Assembly (NCBI RefSeq): GCF_019636075.1
Contig: NZ_JAHBYG010000007.1
Span: 1-64,000 of the forward strand
Length of the DNA: 64,000 bases
Direction: 5' to 3'
Origin: Ferrovibrio sp.
GTDB taxonomy: Bacteria; Pseudomonadota; Alphaproteobacteria; Ferrovibrionales; Ferrovibrionaceae
Below are positions 44,563 to 53,325 of the stretch, piece after piece (the first letter of the stretch is position 1; each line of letters begins with the position of its first letter). The notes under the pieces are model-generated. The model searched no databases and had not been told where the DNA came from. It saw nothing but the letters and a program-made list of their open reading frames with translations. Made by a program: the position numbers and the translations under genes.

Positions 44563-47500
44563 ATGTTCAGAACCCTGCTGATTGCCAATCGCGGCGAGAT
44601 TGCCATCCGCATCGCGCGCAGCGCCGCCGAATTGGGGATCGAAAGCATTGCCATCCATGCCGCCGACGAGGCCGAGGGCGGCCAGCGTCCCAATCACGCA
44701 TTGAAGGCCGATCGCGCCGTTGCATTGCCGGGCAACGGCGTTAGCGCCTATCTGGATAGCGCGGCAATCATCGCGGCGGCCAAGGCTGCGGGCGCCCAGG
44801 CGGTGCATCCGGGCTATGGTTTTCTGTCCGAACATGCCGGCTTCGCGCGGGCCTGCGCGGCGGCGGGGCTGATCTTCGTCGGTCCTGCGCCGGAGCAGTT
44901 GGATATCCTCGGCGACAAGGCGCGCGCCCGCTTGCTGGCGCAGCAATGCGGCGTGCCGCTGCTGGCCGGCACCGCAGGCGACACACCGCAGGGCACCAGC
45001 CTTGCGGAAGCCTTGCTGTTTCTGGAATCGCTCGGGCCGGGCGGCGCCGTGATGGTGAAGGCGCGGGCCGGCGGCGGCGGGCGCGGCATGCGGCCGGTAT
45101 ATGGCGTGGCCGAACTGGAGCCGGCTTATATCCTGTGCGCCGCTGAAGCGCGCAAGGCGTTCGGCGATGGCGCGCTGTATGTGGAACGCCTGATGCCGGG
45201 TGCGCGCCATATAGAAGTGCAGGTGCTGGGCGATGGCAGCGGCGCGGTGAATCATCTGTGGGAGCGCGAATGCAGCCTGCAGCGCCAGCGCCAGAAGCTG
45301 ATCGAGATCGCGCCGGCCCCTGGATTGGACCCGGCCTTGCGCGCCCGGCTGATCGAAGATGCCCTCACCATGGCCGCCGCGCTGCGCTATCGCGGCCTGG
45401 GCACGGTTGAATTCCTGGTCGGCGCCGATGGCAGCCATGCTTTCATCGAGGCCAATCCGCGCCTGCAGGTGGAGCATACGGTGACCGAAGCCATCACCGG
45501 ACTCGATCTGGTGGCGCTGCAACTGCATATCGCCGCCGGCGCCAGCCTTGCCGATCTCGGTTTGGCGCCGCAGCAGGCGGTGATTCCGCGCGGCATGGCG
45601 ATGCAGCTGCGCATCAATGCCGAAACCCTGCTGCCCGATGGCGGCATCAAGCCGGCGGCCGGGCGGATCGGCGTGTTCGAGCCGGCGGCCGGGCGCGGCA
45701 TCCGCGTGGACAGCGCCGCCCATGCCGGCTATCGGGTGAGCGGCGCGTATGATTCGCTGCTGGCCAAGCTGATCGTGCATAGCGATGCCGAGGATTTTTC
45801 CGCGCTGGCCGCCAAGGCTTTGCGGGCCTTGCGCGAAACCCGCATCGCAGGCGTGGCGCATAACATGGCATTGCTCGGCGCCTTGCTGCGCCACCCGCGC
45901 ATCCTGGCCGGCGGCATGGATACCGGTTTCGTGGAGCGCCATCTGGCCGCGTTGCTGACCGCGCCGGATCCAGCGCCGCTGCATGCAGCGCTGGCGGCAA
46001 TACCGCAGGCCGAGGACACCGCGCCGCTGCAAAACATTGCCATCCCCGATGGCTGCATCCCCGATGGCTGCATCGCCGTGCTGGCGCCATTGCAGGGCAA
46101 GCTGGCAGCCTTGCCGATCGCAGCCGGCCAGCCCGTGGCCAAGGGCCAGGTGGTGGCGGTGCTGGAAGCCATGAAGATGGAGCATGCGCTCACGGCAAGC
46201 CAGGGCGGCGTGCTGCGCGCGATTCTGTTGCAGTCCGGCGATGTAGCGCGCGAGGGCGAAGCCGTGCTGCTGATCGCGGTGGATGAATCTGCCGCAGCCG
46301 CCGATGCGGCAGCGGCCGGTTTCGATCCCGATCATATCCGGCCCGATCTGAGCGAGGTGATCGCACGCCATGCGCTCACATCGGATGCCGCGCGGCCAGA
46401 AGCCGTGGCGCGGCGCCATGGCAAGGATATGCGCACGGCACGCGAAAATATCGCAGCCTTGTGCGACGAGGGCAGTTTCATCGAATACGGCGCGCTGGCC
46501 GTGGCGGCGCAGCGCCGGCGGCGAGACCTCGACGACCTGATGCGCAACACGCCGGCCGATGGCTTCATCTGCGGCATCGGCGCGGTGAATGGCGATGCCT
46601 ACCCTGAACAGGCGGCCCGCTGCGCGGTGATGGCCTATGATTTCACCGTACTGGCCGGCACCCAGGGCATGATGGGCCACAAGAAGCTGGATCGCATGTT
46701 GGATGTGGCTCTGCATTTGCGCCTGCCCACGGTGCTGTTCGCGGAAGGCGGCGGCGGCAGGCCCGGCGATACCGATGCCAATACGCCGGCCGGGCTGGAT
46801 TTGCACAGCTTTCGCCGCTTCGCGCAATTGAGCGGCGATGTGCCGTTGCTCGGCATCGTGGCCGGGCGCTGCTTTGCCGGCAACGCGGCCTTGCTGGGTT
46901 GCTGCGACACCATCATCGCCACGCAAGATGCCAATATCGGCATGGGCGGCCCGGCGATGATCGAAGGCGGTGGGCTTGGCGTGTATCCGCCCGAGGCAGT
47001 GGGCCCGGTTTCCGTGCAGCGCAAGAATGGCGTGGTGGATATCGCGGTGCGCGACGAGGCCGAGGCGGTCAGCGTGGCCAAAAAATATCTGAGCTATTTC
47101 CAGGGTGCGCGCAGCGACTGGCAGGCCGGCGACCCGCGCCTGCTGCGCGGCCTGATCCCGGAAAACCGCCTGCGGGTATACGATATCCGCGCGGTGATCG
47201 ATGCTCTGGCGGATACGGATTCGGTGCTGGAACTGCGCCGCGATTTCGGCTGTGGCATGGTTACGGCGCTGATCCGCATCGAAGGCCGGCCGATGGGCCT
47301 GATCGCCAACGATCCGCGCCATCTGGGCGGCGCCATCGATGCCGACGCAGCCGACAAGGCAGCGCGCTTCCTGCAGCTTTGCGCCATGCATGGCCTGCCG
47401 ATCCTGTCGCTCTGCGATACGCCCGGCTTCATGGTGGGGCCGGAGATCGAAACCAAGGCACAGGTGCGCCATGTCAGCCGCATGTTCGTGGTGGGCGCCA

Positions 47501-47889
47501 ATATCGATGTGCCGATCTTCGCGCTGGTGCTGCGCAAGGGCTATGGGCTGGGCGCCATGGCGATGACCGGCGGCGGGTTCCATGCCTCGGTTTTCACCGC
47601 AAGCTGGCCCACCGGCGAATTCGGCGGCATGGGCCTGGAAGGCGCGGTGCGGCTGGGCTATCGCAAGGAACTGGAAGCCGCGCCTGACGATGCGGCGCGC
47701 GAAGCGCTGTACCGGAAATTGCTGGAGAAGCAATACGAACAGGGCAAGGCCACCAGCATGGCGTCTTTCCTGGAGATCGACGCGGTGATCGACCCGGCCG
47801 AAAGCCGCAGCTGGATTATCCGTGGCCTGCGCGCGCTGCCGCCCGATGCCTTGCAAGGCGGCACGCGGCGCTTCGTGGATACCTGGTAG
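44563..47889 (+). CDS. Single-chain biotin-dependent acyl-CoA carboxylase (BC-BCCP-CT fusion)
   Basis: 1108 residues joining all three activities on one chain. The biotin carboxylase part (about 1-450) starts FRTLLIANRGEIAIRIARSA and has the ATP-grasp loop KARAGGGGRGMRPV and ENPRLQVEHTVTE-like EANPRLQVEHTVTEAITG. The biotin domain has EAMKMEHAL with biotinyl Lys at about 538. The carboxyltransferase (about 600-1108) has GTQGMMGHKKLDRM and DTPGFMVGPEIE. This matches the LCC type described from Rhodopseudomonas and Mycobacterium. A 15-bp duplication gives IPDGCIPDGC before the biotin domain. ATG 44563 follows GGGAGGA. Acyl specificity is unknown. Confidence 0.92.
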   Translation: MFRTLLIANRGEIAIRIARSAAELGIESIAIHAADEAEGGQRPNHALKADRAVALPGNGVSAYLDSAAIIAAAKAAGAQAVHPGYGFLSEHAGFARACAAAGLIFVGPAPEQLDILGDKARARLLAQQCGVPLLAGTAGDTPQGTSLAEALLFLESLGPGGAVMVKARAGGGGRGMRPVYGVAELEPAYILCAAEARKAFGDGALYVERLMPGARHIEVQVLGDGSGAVNHLWERECSLQRQRQKLIEIAPAPGLDPALRARLIEDALTMAAALRYRGLGTVEFLVGADGSHAFIEANPRLQVEHTVTEAITGLDLVALQLHIAAGASLADLGLAPQQAVIPRGMAMQLRINAETLLPDGGIKPAAGRIGVFEPAAGRGIRVDSAAHAGYRVSGAYDSLLAKLIVHSDAEDFSALAAKALRALRETRIAGVAHNMALLGALLRHPRILAGGMDTGFVERHLAALLTAPDPAPLHAALAAIPQAEDTAPLQNIAIPDGCIPDGCIAVLAPLQGKLAALPIAAGQPVAKGQVVAVLEAMKMEHALTASQGGVLRAILLQSGDVAREGEAVLLIAVDESAAAADAAAAGFDPDHIRPDLSEVIARHALTSDAARPEAVARRHGKDMRTARENIAALCDEGSFIEYGALAVAAQRRRRDLDDLMRNTPADGFICGIGAVNGDAYPEQAARCAVMAYDFTVLAGTQGMMGHKKLDRMLDVALHLRLPTVLFAEGGGGRPGDTDANTPAGLDLHSFRRFAQLSGDVPLLGIVAGRCFAGNAALLGCCDTIIATQDANIGMGGPAMIEGGGLGVYPPEAVGPVSVQRKNGVVDIAVRDEAEAVSVAKKYLSYFQGARSDWQAGDPRLLRGLIPENRLRVYDIRAVIDALADTDSVLELRRDFGCGMVTALIRIEGRPMGLIANDPRHLGGAIDADAADKAARFLQLCAMHGLPILSLCDTPGFMVGPEIETKAQVRHVSRMFVVGANIDVPIFALVLRKGYGLGAMAMTGGGFHASVFTASWPTGEFGGMGLEGAVRLGYRKELEAAPDDAAREALYRKLLEKQYEQGKATSMASFLEIDAVIDPAESRSWIIRGLRALPPDALQGGTRRFVDTW

Positions 47890-47973
47890 ATCGAATTATT
47901 CATGGCCGGCCGTTGTATTTTCATGCGGCCATAGCAATGTGATGCTTGAAACAGCCATTGCGGGGAGGCGGGC

Positions 47974-48924
47974 ATGTCGGTTGGTCTGATTATATCCTTG
48001 GTCATTCTGGCCATTGTGCTGGCCACGATATTCGCCGGCGTGAAAACCGTGCCGCAGGGCCAGCAATGGACCGTGGAACGCCTGGGCAAATATGTCCGCA
48101 CCCTCACGCCGGGGCTTTCCGTCATCATCCCCTATATCGACCGCATCGGCCGCAAGCTGTCGCTGATGGAAACCGTGCTGGATATTCCCAGCCAGGAAGT
48201 CATCACCCGCGACAACGCCACCGTCACCGCCGACGGCGTGGTGTTCTTCCAGGTGCTGGAACCGGTGAAGGCGGCCTATGAAGTGGAGAATCTGGTTTTC
48301 GCCTTGTCCAGCCTGGCGATGACCAATGTGCGTTCGGTGATCGGCGCGATGGACCTGGACGAAGTGCTGTCGCAGCGCGACCAGATCAATCGCCGCCTGC
48401 TCAGCGTGGTGGATCAGGCCACGTTGGCCTGGGGCATCAAGGCCACGCGCATCGAATTGCGCAATATCCAGCCGCCGCAGCATCTGCTCGATGCGATGGC
48501 CAAGCAGATGACCGCCGAACGCGAAAAGCGCGCGGAAATCCTCACTGCCGAAGGCGCCAAGCAATCCGCCATCCTGCGCGCCGAGGGCGAGAAGCAGGCT
48601 GCCGTGCTGGATGCCGAAGGCCGGCTGGAAGCCGCCAAGCGCGATGCCGAAGCGCGCGAGCGCCTGGCGGAAGCGGAAGCCAAGGCCACGGCGGTGGTGA
48701 GTGCGGCGATCGGCGAGGGCAATGTGGCGGCGCTGAATTATTTCGTGGCGCAGAAATACGTGGAGGCTTTCGGCACCCTGGCCGCCAGCCCGAACCAGAA
48801 ACTGGTGCTGATGCCGATGGAAGCCACCGGCGTGATTTCCTCGCTGGCCGGCATTGCCGAATTGGCCAAGGATGCGCAGGCGGCCGCGAAGAAGACCGGC
48901 CCCTGGGGCAACAAGGCCGAGTGA
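47974..48924 (+). CDS. qmcA: SPFH/band 7 membrane protein (QmcA-like)
   Basis: A 316-residue membrane scaffold protein. An N-terminal hairpin or anchor (about 2-22) is followed by the SPFH domain (VPQGQQWTVERLGKYVRTLTPGLSVIIPYIDRIGRKLSLMETVLDIPSQEVITRDNA, read in shorter blocks along residues 25-80). A long Ala/Glu/Lys helix lies at about 180-245. GGGGAGG precedes the start. It is paired with an nfeD gene 19 bp downstream, as in E. coli qmcA-ybbJ, where the pair acts in membrane protein quality control. Confidence 0.94.
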   Translation: MSVGLIISLVILAIVLATIFAGVKTVPQGQQWTVERLGKYVRTLTPGLSVIIPYIDRIGRKLSLMETVLDIPSQEVITRDNATVTADGVVFFQVLEPVKAAYEVENLVFALSSLAMTNVRSVIGAMDLDEVLSQRDQINRRLLSVVDQATLAWGIKATRIELRNIQPPQHLLDAMAKQMTAEREKRAEILTAEGAKQSAILRAEGEKQAAVLDAEGRLEAAKRDAEARERLAEAEAKATAVVSAAIGEGNVAALNYFVAQKYVEAFGTLAASPNQKLVLMPMEATGVISSLAGIAELAKDAQAAAKKTGPWGNKAE

Positions 48925-48943
48925 GCGCCCGGAGAATGAAACG

Positions 48944-49384
48944 ATGACCCTGCCCGATCTGCAACCCTGGCATTGGCTGGTTCTGGCGGCCATCCTGGGC
49001 GTGCTTGAAATCATCGTGCCCGGCGCGGTGCTGATCTGGTTCGCGCTGTCGGCGGCCTGCATGGCCGGGCTGCTGTTTCTGCTGCCCGGTCTGGCGGAAG
49101 GTTGGCAGGTGTTGATCTTCGCCGGGCTGGGCGCAGCCTGGCTGGCCGCCGCGATGATCTGGCGCCGCCGCCGCCCCAAGGACGAAGCCGATGCGCCGGT
49201 GAATATCGGCAGCGCGCGGCTGATCGGCCAGCGCGGCGTGCTGGAAACCGACCTGCGCAACGGTCGTGGCGAGATGCGGCTGGGCGACACGGTCTGGCCG
49301 GTCAGCGGCCCCGATCTGCCCGCCGGCAGCAACGTGGTGGTGGAAGCCGCCGAGGGCGCGCTGTTGATCGTCAGGCCGGTTTGA
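48944..49384 (+). CDS. nfeD: NfeD-family membrane protein (YbbJ-like)
   Basis: A 146-residue short-type NfeD protein. ATG 48944 follows GGAGAATGAAACG. Three or so membrane helices (about 9-80) precede a soluble OB-fold domain (about 90-146, SARLIGQRGVLETDLRNGRGEMRLGDTVWPV). It works with the preceding SPFH protein; the gene pair is conserved. It ends close to and convergent with gdx. Confidence 0.93.
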   Translation: MTLPDLQPWHWLVLAAILGVLEIIVPGAVLIWFALSAACMAGLLFLLPGLAEGWQVLIFAGLGAAWLAAAMIWRRRRPKDEADAPVNIGSARLIGQRGVLETDLRNGRGEMRLGDTVWPVSGPDLPAGSNVVVEAAEGALLIVRPV

Positions 49385-49404
49385 TCGTCAGGCTGTCTTG
49401 ATCA

Positions 49405-49725
49405 TCAGGCCGGCGTAGCCAGTTTCAGCCCGGCAATGCCGGCCACGATCAGCGCGATGCAGCCGAGCCGCAGCCAGTCGGCGCTTTCGCCGAACAGCGC
49501 GATGCCCAGGATCACCGTGCCGATGGTGCCGATGCCGGTCCACACCGCATAGGCGGTGCCCAGCGGCAGGGTTTTCAGCGCCCAGGCCAGCAGCCAGAAG
49601 CTGACGATCATTGCCGCCACGGTGAAAACGCTGGGCCAGAGTCTGGAAAAGCCCTCGGTGTATTTCAGGCCCACGGCCCAGCCGGTTTCGGCCAGACCGG
49701 CCACGAACAGAATCAGCCACGCCAT
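49405..49725 (-). CDS. gdx: Guanidinium exporter Gdx (SugE, SMR family)
   Basis: A 106-residue four-helix small multidrug resistance protein that exports guanidinium in exchange for protons. ATG 49725 is preceded by GGAGG. The essential Glu lies in [26 protein letters not shown] (E13), and the GLKYTEGF context is of the SugE/Gdx rather than the EmrE type. A guanidine-II riboswitch lies directly upstream, supporting the guanidinium role over general drug efflux. Confidence 0.95.
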   Translation of the reverse strand: MAWLILFVAGLAETGWAVGLKYTEGFSRLWPSVFTVAAMIVSFWLLAWALKTLPLGTAYAVWTGIGTIGTVILGIALFGESADWLRLGCIALIVAGIAGLKLATPA

Positions 49726-49747
49726 CGCGTGCCTCCGCAATCGAGTG

Positions 49748-49805
49748 ATGACCGGGTCGTCCCGGCCGGGGAATAGGGGGGAGCAGCCGGGTCGTCCCGG
49801 CTGGT
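49748..49805 (-). promoter_or_regulatory. Guanidine-II (mini-ykkC) riboswitch
   Basis: On the minus strand two hairpins share the same ACGA tetraloop. P1 (49784-49803) is CAGCCGGG-ACGA-CCCGGCTG and P2 (49750-49767) is GGCCGGG-ACGA-CCCGGTC, including a G-U pair. They are joined by 16 nt. Two short stems with ACGR loops are the definition of mini-ykkC RNAs. Each loop helps bind one guanidinium, and the loops dock to each other. P2 ends about 13 nt before the GGAGG of gdx, so ligand-dependent docking probably exposes the ribosome-binding site. Confidence 0.92.
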
Positions 49806-49843
49806 TTTGATATGGCGTCAAACGCCGGCGGAATCAAGCCCGA

Positions 49844-50905
49844 TCAGGGGCTGTAGCTCACCTGCGCGCTCAACACCTTGTCGATGGTTTCGCCATCGCT
49901 GGATAGCGGGAGGATCAGCGCTTCCAGCCGATAGGGCAGGCCGATCTCGCTGGCCAGGTTGAGGCTGACCCAGAGCGGCTGGCGGGTTGCCAGCACCTGG
50001 GCATAGATGGCCGGCGCGGTTTTGGCGAAAGCGGGATCGGGATGCTCCTCAAGCAACCGGCCGGTGAGATCGAAGCCGCGATTCTGCACGATGTCGCTGC
50101 CCACCAGGCGAAAGCGCAGACGCGGCGGCTCGCCCGGTTCCAGATCCAGCAGCATCAGCCGACCCAGCAGATAGCCCAGCGTCTCGGGCCGGAAATCGTT
50201 GCGCGATGGCATATGGCGGTCGCCGCGCCAGTTTTCCCAATCCATCAGCAAGCGGCGCAAATCGGGATCGCTGGCGCATTCCTCCAGCAGGATGGCTGCC
50301 GGGGCGCAGGCATAGCTGGCCTCGCCGCGTCGCTGATTGGCTTGATCCACCGGGATGCGGGAATGATATTGCCCGCCGAGAAAATAGCGGATGCGGCCCT
50401 GCTCATCGGCCAGCGGCAGCACCAGCACTTCCAATTGCAGCGGCAGGCCGTATGTGTCGAGGATGGTGCGGCGCCCCAGCATGGCATAGGGCTTGTGCTG
50501 CATGATGCGATAGGCGTGGCGGGCATGCAGCGCGGCATGTTCGTCGGGATGCTCATCCAGATAGCGGCCGGTGAGATCGTAGCCGCGCCCGTCGATGAAG
50601 TTGCTGCCGAAGATGCGATAGCGATAACGCGCCGCCTCGCCTTCGCCTTCGATTTCCATCAGAAACAGATTGCCCAGGATATAGCGCAGCGCCTCCGGCG
50701 GAAATTGCGCGCGGCCGGGAATGCGCCCCAGGCTGTTGCGGTGGTGCAGCCATTCGGCCAGCAGGCGCCGCAGGTTGGGCAAGCCGATCAGCGCATCCAC
50801 GTTCTCGGGCCTGTCGCAGAACAACATGTCTACGGCAGGGTGGAAAAGCGGTCCCGGCTCAGCATCCCGATTTTGTGAGCCGCTATCCTGTGGCGTTATG
50901 CTCAT
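49844..50905 (-). CDS. Protein with two tandem PAS_5-type domains
   Basis: A 353-residue soluble protein made of two similar halves (about 35-190 and 205-350). Each has the pattern W..R......P.R..F.PE.L.Y.LG.L.L...E, then YRYRIFGSNFIDGRGYDLTGRYLDEHPD in the first half and RFRLVGSDIVQNRGFDLTGRLLEEHPD in the second. Single PAS_5 proteins are common in Rhodospirillales; a fused double copy is less usual. There is no output domain, so ligand and role are unknown. Confidence 0.8.
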   Translation of the reverse strand: MSITPQDSGSQNRDAEPGPLFHPAVDMLFCDRPENVDALIGLPNLRRLLAEWLHHRNSLGRIPGRAQFPPEALRYILGNLFLMEIEGEGEAARYRYRIFGSNFIDGRGYDLTGRYLDEHPDEHAALHARHAYRIMQHKPYAMLGRRTILDTYGLPLQLEVLVLPLADEQGRIRYFLGGQYHSRIPVDQANQRRGEASYACAPAAILLEECASDPDLRRLLMDWENWRGDRHMPSRNDFRPETLGYLLGRLMLLDLEPGEPPRLRFRLVGSDIVQNRGFDLTGRLLEEHPDPAFAKTAPAIYAQVLATRQPLWVSLNLASEIGLPYRLEALILPLSSDGETIDKVLSAQVSYSP

Positions 50906-51013
50906 GGGCGTATTGGGGCCAGCGCGGCTTGGCCCGTCAAGCCAGGGCGGTGGTGCGGACCGGGGGTTTTGCGATCACGGTCTCGTCATAAAAACAAGCA
51001 GACGAACCAGGCA

Positions 51014-51056
51014 GCAAAAAAACCGCCGCCGCGGATTGAATCCGAGGGCGGCGGTT
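51014..51056 (-). terminator. Rho-independent terminator after ahpD
   Basis: On the minus strand AACCGCCGCC (from 51056 leftward) pairs with GGCGGCGGTT ending at 51021, followed by a run of at least five further T. It lies 24 bp after the ahpD stop codon. Confidence 0.88.
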
Positions 51057-51080
51057 GCGTTGTGGTTGAATAGACGGAGA

Positions 51081-51638
51081 TCAAGCCGCGACTTGTGCGA
51101 TTTCCACGCCGGCAAGCGCCGCTTCGCCTTCAACGGTGGCGGCCACCGCATGCACGGTGGCGGCGATGCGGATGGCGGCCTGGATCGCATCGGCGCTCAG
51201 GTCTGCCTTGCGCAATTCATGCTCATGCGCCTCGATGCACATGCCGCAGCCATTCACAGCGGATACGGCCAGCGACCACAATTCGAAATCGGCCTTTTCC
51301 ACGCCGGGCTTGCCGATCACGTTCATGCGCAGCTTGGCCGGCATGGTCTTGTAGCTGCTGTCGCCCATCAGATGCACGAAGCGGTAATAGATGTTGTTCA
51401 TGCCCATGATGGCGGCGGCGGCCTTGGCGGCGGTCAGCGCCTCGGCGGAAAGCTGCGGGCCGAATTCGGCAACGATCGCCTGGATGGTGGCGGCATTGCG
51501 CGAGGCGAGTGCGCTGGCCACGAAAGTGCCGGCGCGCTGCTGCTGGGTCAGGCTGGCTTCGGTGGCCAGGCTGGACAGGTTCAGCTTCAGATCGCGGGCA
51601 TAGTCGGGCAGGGCATTCTTCAAAGTCTCAAGCGACAT
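51081..51638 (-). CDS. ahpD: Alkyl hydroperoxidase AhpD
   Basis: A 185-residue CMD-fold peroxidase and probable electron donor to AhpC. The active site CxxC lies in [15 protein letters not shown] (about 129-143) with the neighbouring Glu and His of the AhpD proton relay. ATG 51638 follows GGAGG. It is downstream of ahpC with a 79-bp gap in the same direction and ends at a clear terminator. Confidence 0.95.
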   Translation of the reverse strand: MSLETLKNALPDYARDLKLNLSSLATEASLTQQQRAGTFVASALASRNAATIQAIVAEFGPQLSAEALTAAKAAAAIMGMNNIYYRFVHLMGDSSYKTMPAKLRMNVIGKPGVEKADFELWSLAVSAVNGCGMCIEAHEHELRKADLSADAIQAAIRIAATVHAVAATVEGEAALAGVEIAQVAA

Positions 51639-51717
51639 GATAATCCTCCGGAAATCGCGCTGGGCGGATTCCTGCCCCGGCCATGAATGGCGCGGGGCAG
51701 GCACCGCTGGTTGCGGC

Positions 51718-52257
51718 TTAAGCGGCCTTCAGAACGGCATCGCCCTTCTGCCAGTTGCAGGGGCAGAGTTCGTCGGTCTGCAGCGCGTCGAGCACACGCA
51801 GCACTTCGGCCGGGTTGCGGCCCACCGAAAGATCGTTCACCGACACGAAGCGGATCACGCCTTCCGGATCGACGATGAAGGTGGCGCGCAGGGCCACGCC
51901 TTCATTCTTGTCCAGCACGCCCAGATTCTGGCTCAGCTCGCGCTTGATATCGGCCAGCATCGGGAAGGGCAGATCCTTCAGGTCGGCATGATTCTGGCGC
52001 CAGGCCAGATGCACGAATTCGCTGTCGGTGGAAACGCCATAGACCACGGTGTCGCGGTCGTTGAAATCGCCGTTCAGCTTGCCGAAAGCGGCAATCTCGG
52101 TCGGGCAGACGAAGGTGAAGTCCTTCGGCCAGAAGAACACGACCTTCCATTTGCCGGCATTGGAGGCATTGGAAATATCGGTGAAAGCCTTGGCCGGATC
52201 GGTGGATACCACGGCCTTGAGGTTGAAGGCCGGGAAAGCGTCGCCAATGGTAAGCAT
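51718..52257 (-). CDS. ahpC: Peroxiredoxin AhpC
   Basis: A 179-residue two-Cys peroxiredoxin reducing H2O2 and organic peroxides. The peroxidatic Cys is in [10 protein letters not shown] (about 51) and the resolving Cys in DELCPCNW (about 164-166). AGGAG precedes ATG 52257. It is divergent from oxyR, the standard arrangement for OxyR control, and forms an operon with ahpD. Confidence 0.95.
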   Translation of the reverse strand: MLTIGDAFPAFNLKAVVSTDPAKAFTDISNASNAGKWKVVFFWPKDFTFVCPTEIAAFGKLNGDFNDRDTVVYGVSTDSEFVHLAWRQNHADLKDLPFPMLADIKRELSQNLGVLDKNEGVALRATFIVDPEGVIRFVSVNDLSVGRNPAEVLRVLDALQTDELCPCNWQKGDAVLKAA

Positions 52258-52386
52258 AAGTCTCATCTCCTGATCAGGGTTTTTTTCGGTCTGGGGCTGG
52301 GGGATCAACTCCCTTGACCGGCAAGATAGGCAGCGTTATCTAATCGATCAAACGGATAATTCCTGTCACTCTAATCGATAAAATCG
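52258..52386. promoter_or_regulatory. ahpC-oxyR divergent control region
   Basis: A 129-bp gap. CTAATCGAT occurs twice, at 52340-52348 and 52371-52379, 31 bp apart (three helical turns), with ATCGAT again at 52383. These spaced AT-rich half-sites are plausible contacts for an OxyR tetramer, although they do not match the ATAG-N7-CTAT consensus exactly. Confidence 0.55.
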
Positions 52387-53325
52387 ATGATAAATCTCCC
52401 CACCCCCCGGCAATTGCGCTATCTCACCGCCCTGGCCGAAAGCCGGCATTTCGGCCGCGCGGCGCTGGCCTGCAATGTCACGCAATCCACGCTGTCGGCC
52501 GGCATCCAGGAGCTGGAAAGCCTGCTCGGCGCGGCCTTGGTGGATCGCACGCGGCGCAAGACCGTGCTGACCCCGCTGGGCCAGGCCATGGCCGCCAAGG
52601 CCGCCGATCTGCTGCGCCAGGCCGAGGAGATGGTGCTGCTGGCGCGCACCCAGTCCGAGCCGCTGGCCGGACCGCTGCATCTTGGCGTGATCCCCACGGT
52701 CAGCCCGTTCCTGCTGCCGCGCGTGCTGCCGGCTTTGCGGCGCAAGTTGCCCAAGCTGAAGCTGTATCTGCGGGAAGACCTGACCGAACGGCTGGTCGAG
52801 CAATTGCAGGCCGGCAAGCTGGATCTGCTGTTGTTGGCGTTGCCGATCGAGGCGGCGGCGGTGCAAACCTGGCCGCTGTTTCCCGATGCTTTCCGCTTTG
52901 CCTGCCGCAAGGAGCATCCATTGGCCGGGCGCGGCAAGGTGGCGCTGCCGGCGCTGGCGCAGGAAAGCCTGCTGCTGTTGGAAGATGGCCATTGCCTGCG
53001 CGACCATGCGCTGGATGCCTGCCATCTGCCGCGCCCGGCCAAGCCGGAAAGCCTGGCCGCCACCAGCCTGCACACCCTGGTGCAGATGGTGGATAACGGC
53101 CTGGGCGTAACCCTGCTGCCAGATCTGGCGCTGGATGCCGGCATCCTGCGCGGCACCAATGTGGTGACGCGGCCGCTGGTCGAGCCGGCGGCGAAGAATC
53201 CGCCGTCGCGCACCATCGGCCTGGCCTGGCGTGCCGGCACCCAGCGTGCTAGCGAGTTCAAGCTGTTCGGCGAGGCCTTGCTGGCGGCGATGAGCAAACA
53301 GAAGATTCAAAAAACCGAAGGATGA
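52387..53325 (+). CDS. oxyR: Hydrogen-peroxide-sensing regulator OxyR
   Basis: A 312-residue LysR regulator. HTH: PTPRQLRYLTALAESRHFGRAA and CNVTQSTLSAGIQELE at about 6-45. The redox Cys pair is in LLLLEDGHCLRDHALDAC (about 199-208 in family terms), the spacing of OxyR C199/C208, so it should form a disulfide with H2O2. It is divergent from ahpC. The stop overlaps the start of the GNAT gene (ATGA). Confidence 0.95.
   Translation: MINLPTPRQLRYLTALAESRHFGRAALACNVTQSTLSAGIQELESLLGAALVDRTRRKTVLTPLGQAMAAKAADLLRQAEEMVLLARTQSEPLAGPLHLGVIPTVSPFLLPRVLPALRRKLPKLKLYLREDLTERLVEQLQAGKLDLLLLALPIEAAAVQTWPLFPDAFRFACRKEHPLAGRGKVALPALAQESLLLLEDGHCLRDHALDACHLPRPAKPESLAATSLHTLVQMVDNGLGVTLLPDLALDAGILRGTNVVTRPLVEPAAKNPPSRTIGLAWRAGTQRASEFKLFGEALLAAMSKQKIQKTEG

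Noticed and set aside
44338..47856. 1172-codon open frame opposite the acyl-CoA carboxylase
   Set aside because: Antisense shadow with no recognisable motifs.
49740..49805. First read as another slippage duplication of CCGGGTCGTCCCGG
   Set aside because: On the minus strand it is explained better as the paired ACGA-loop hairpins of a guanidine-II riboswitch.
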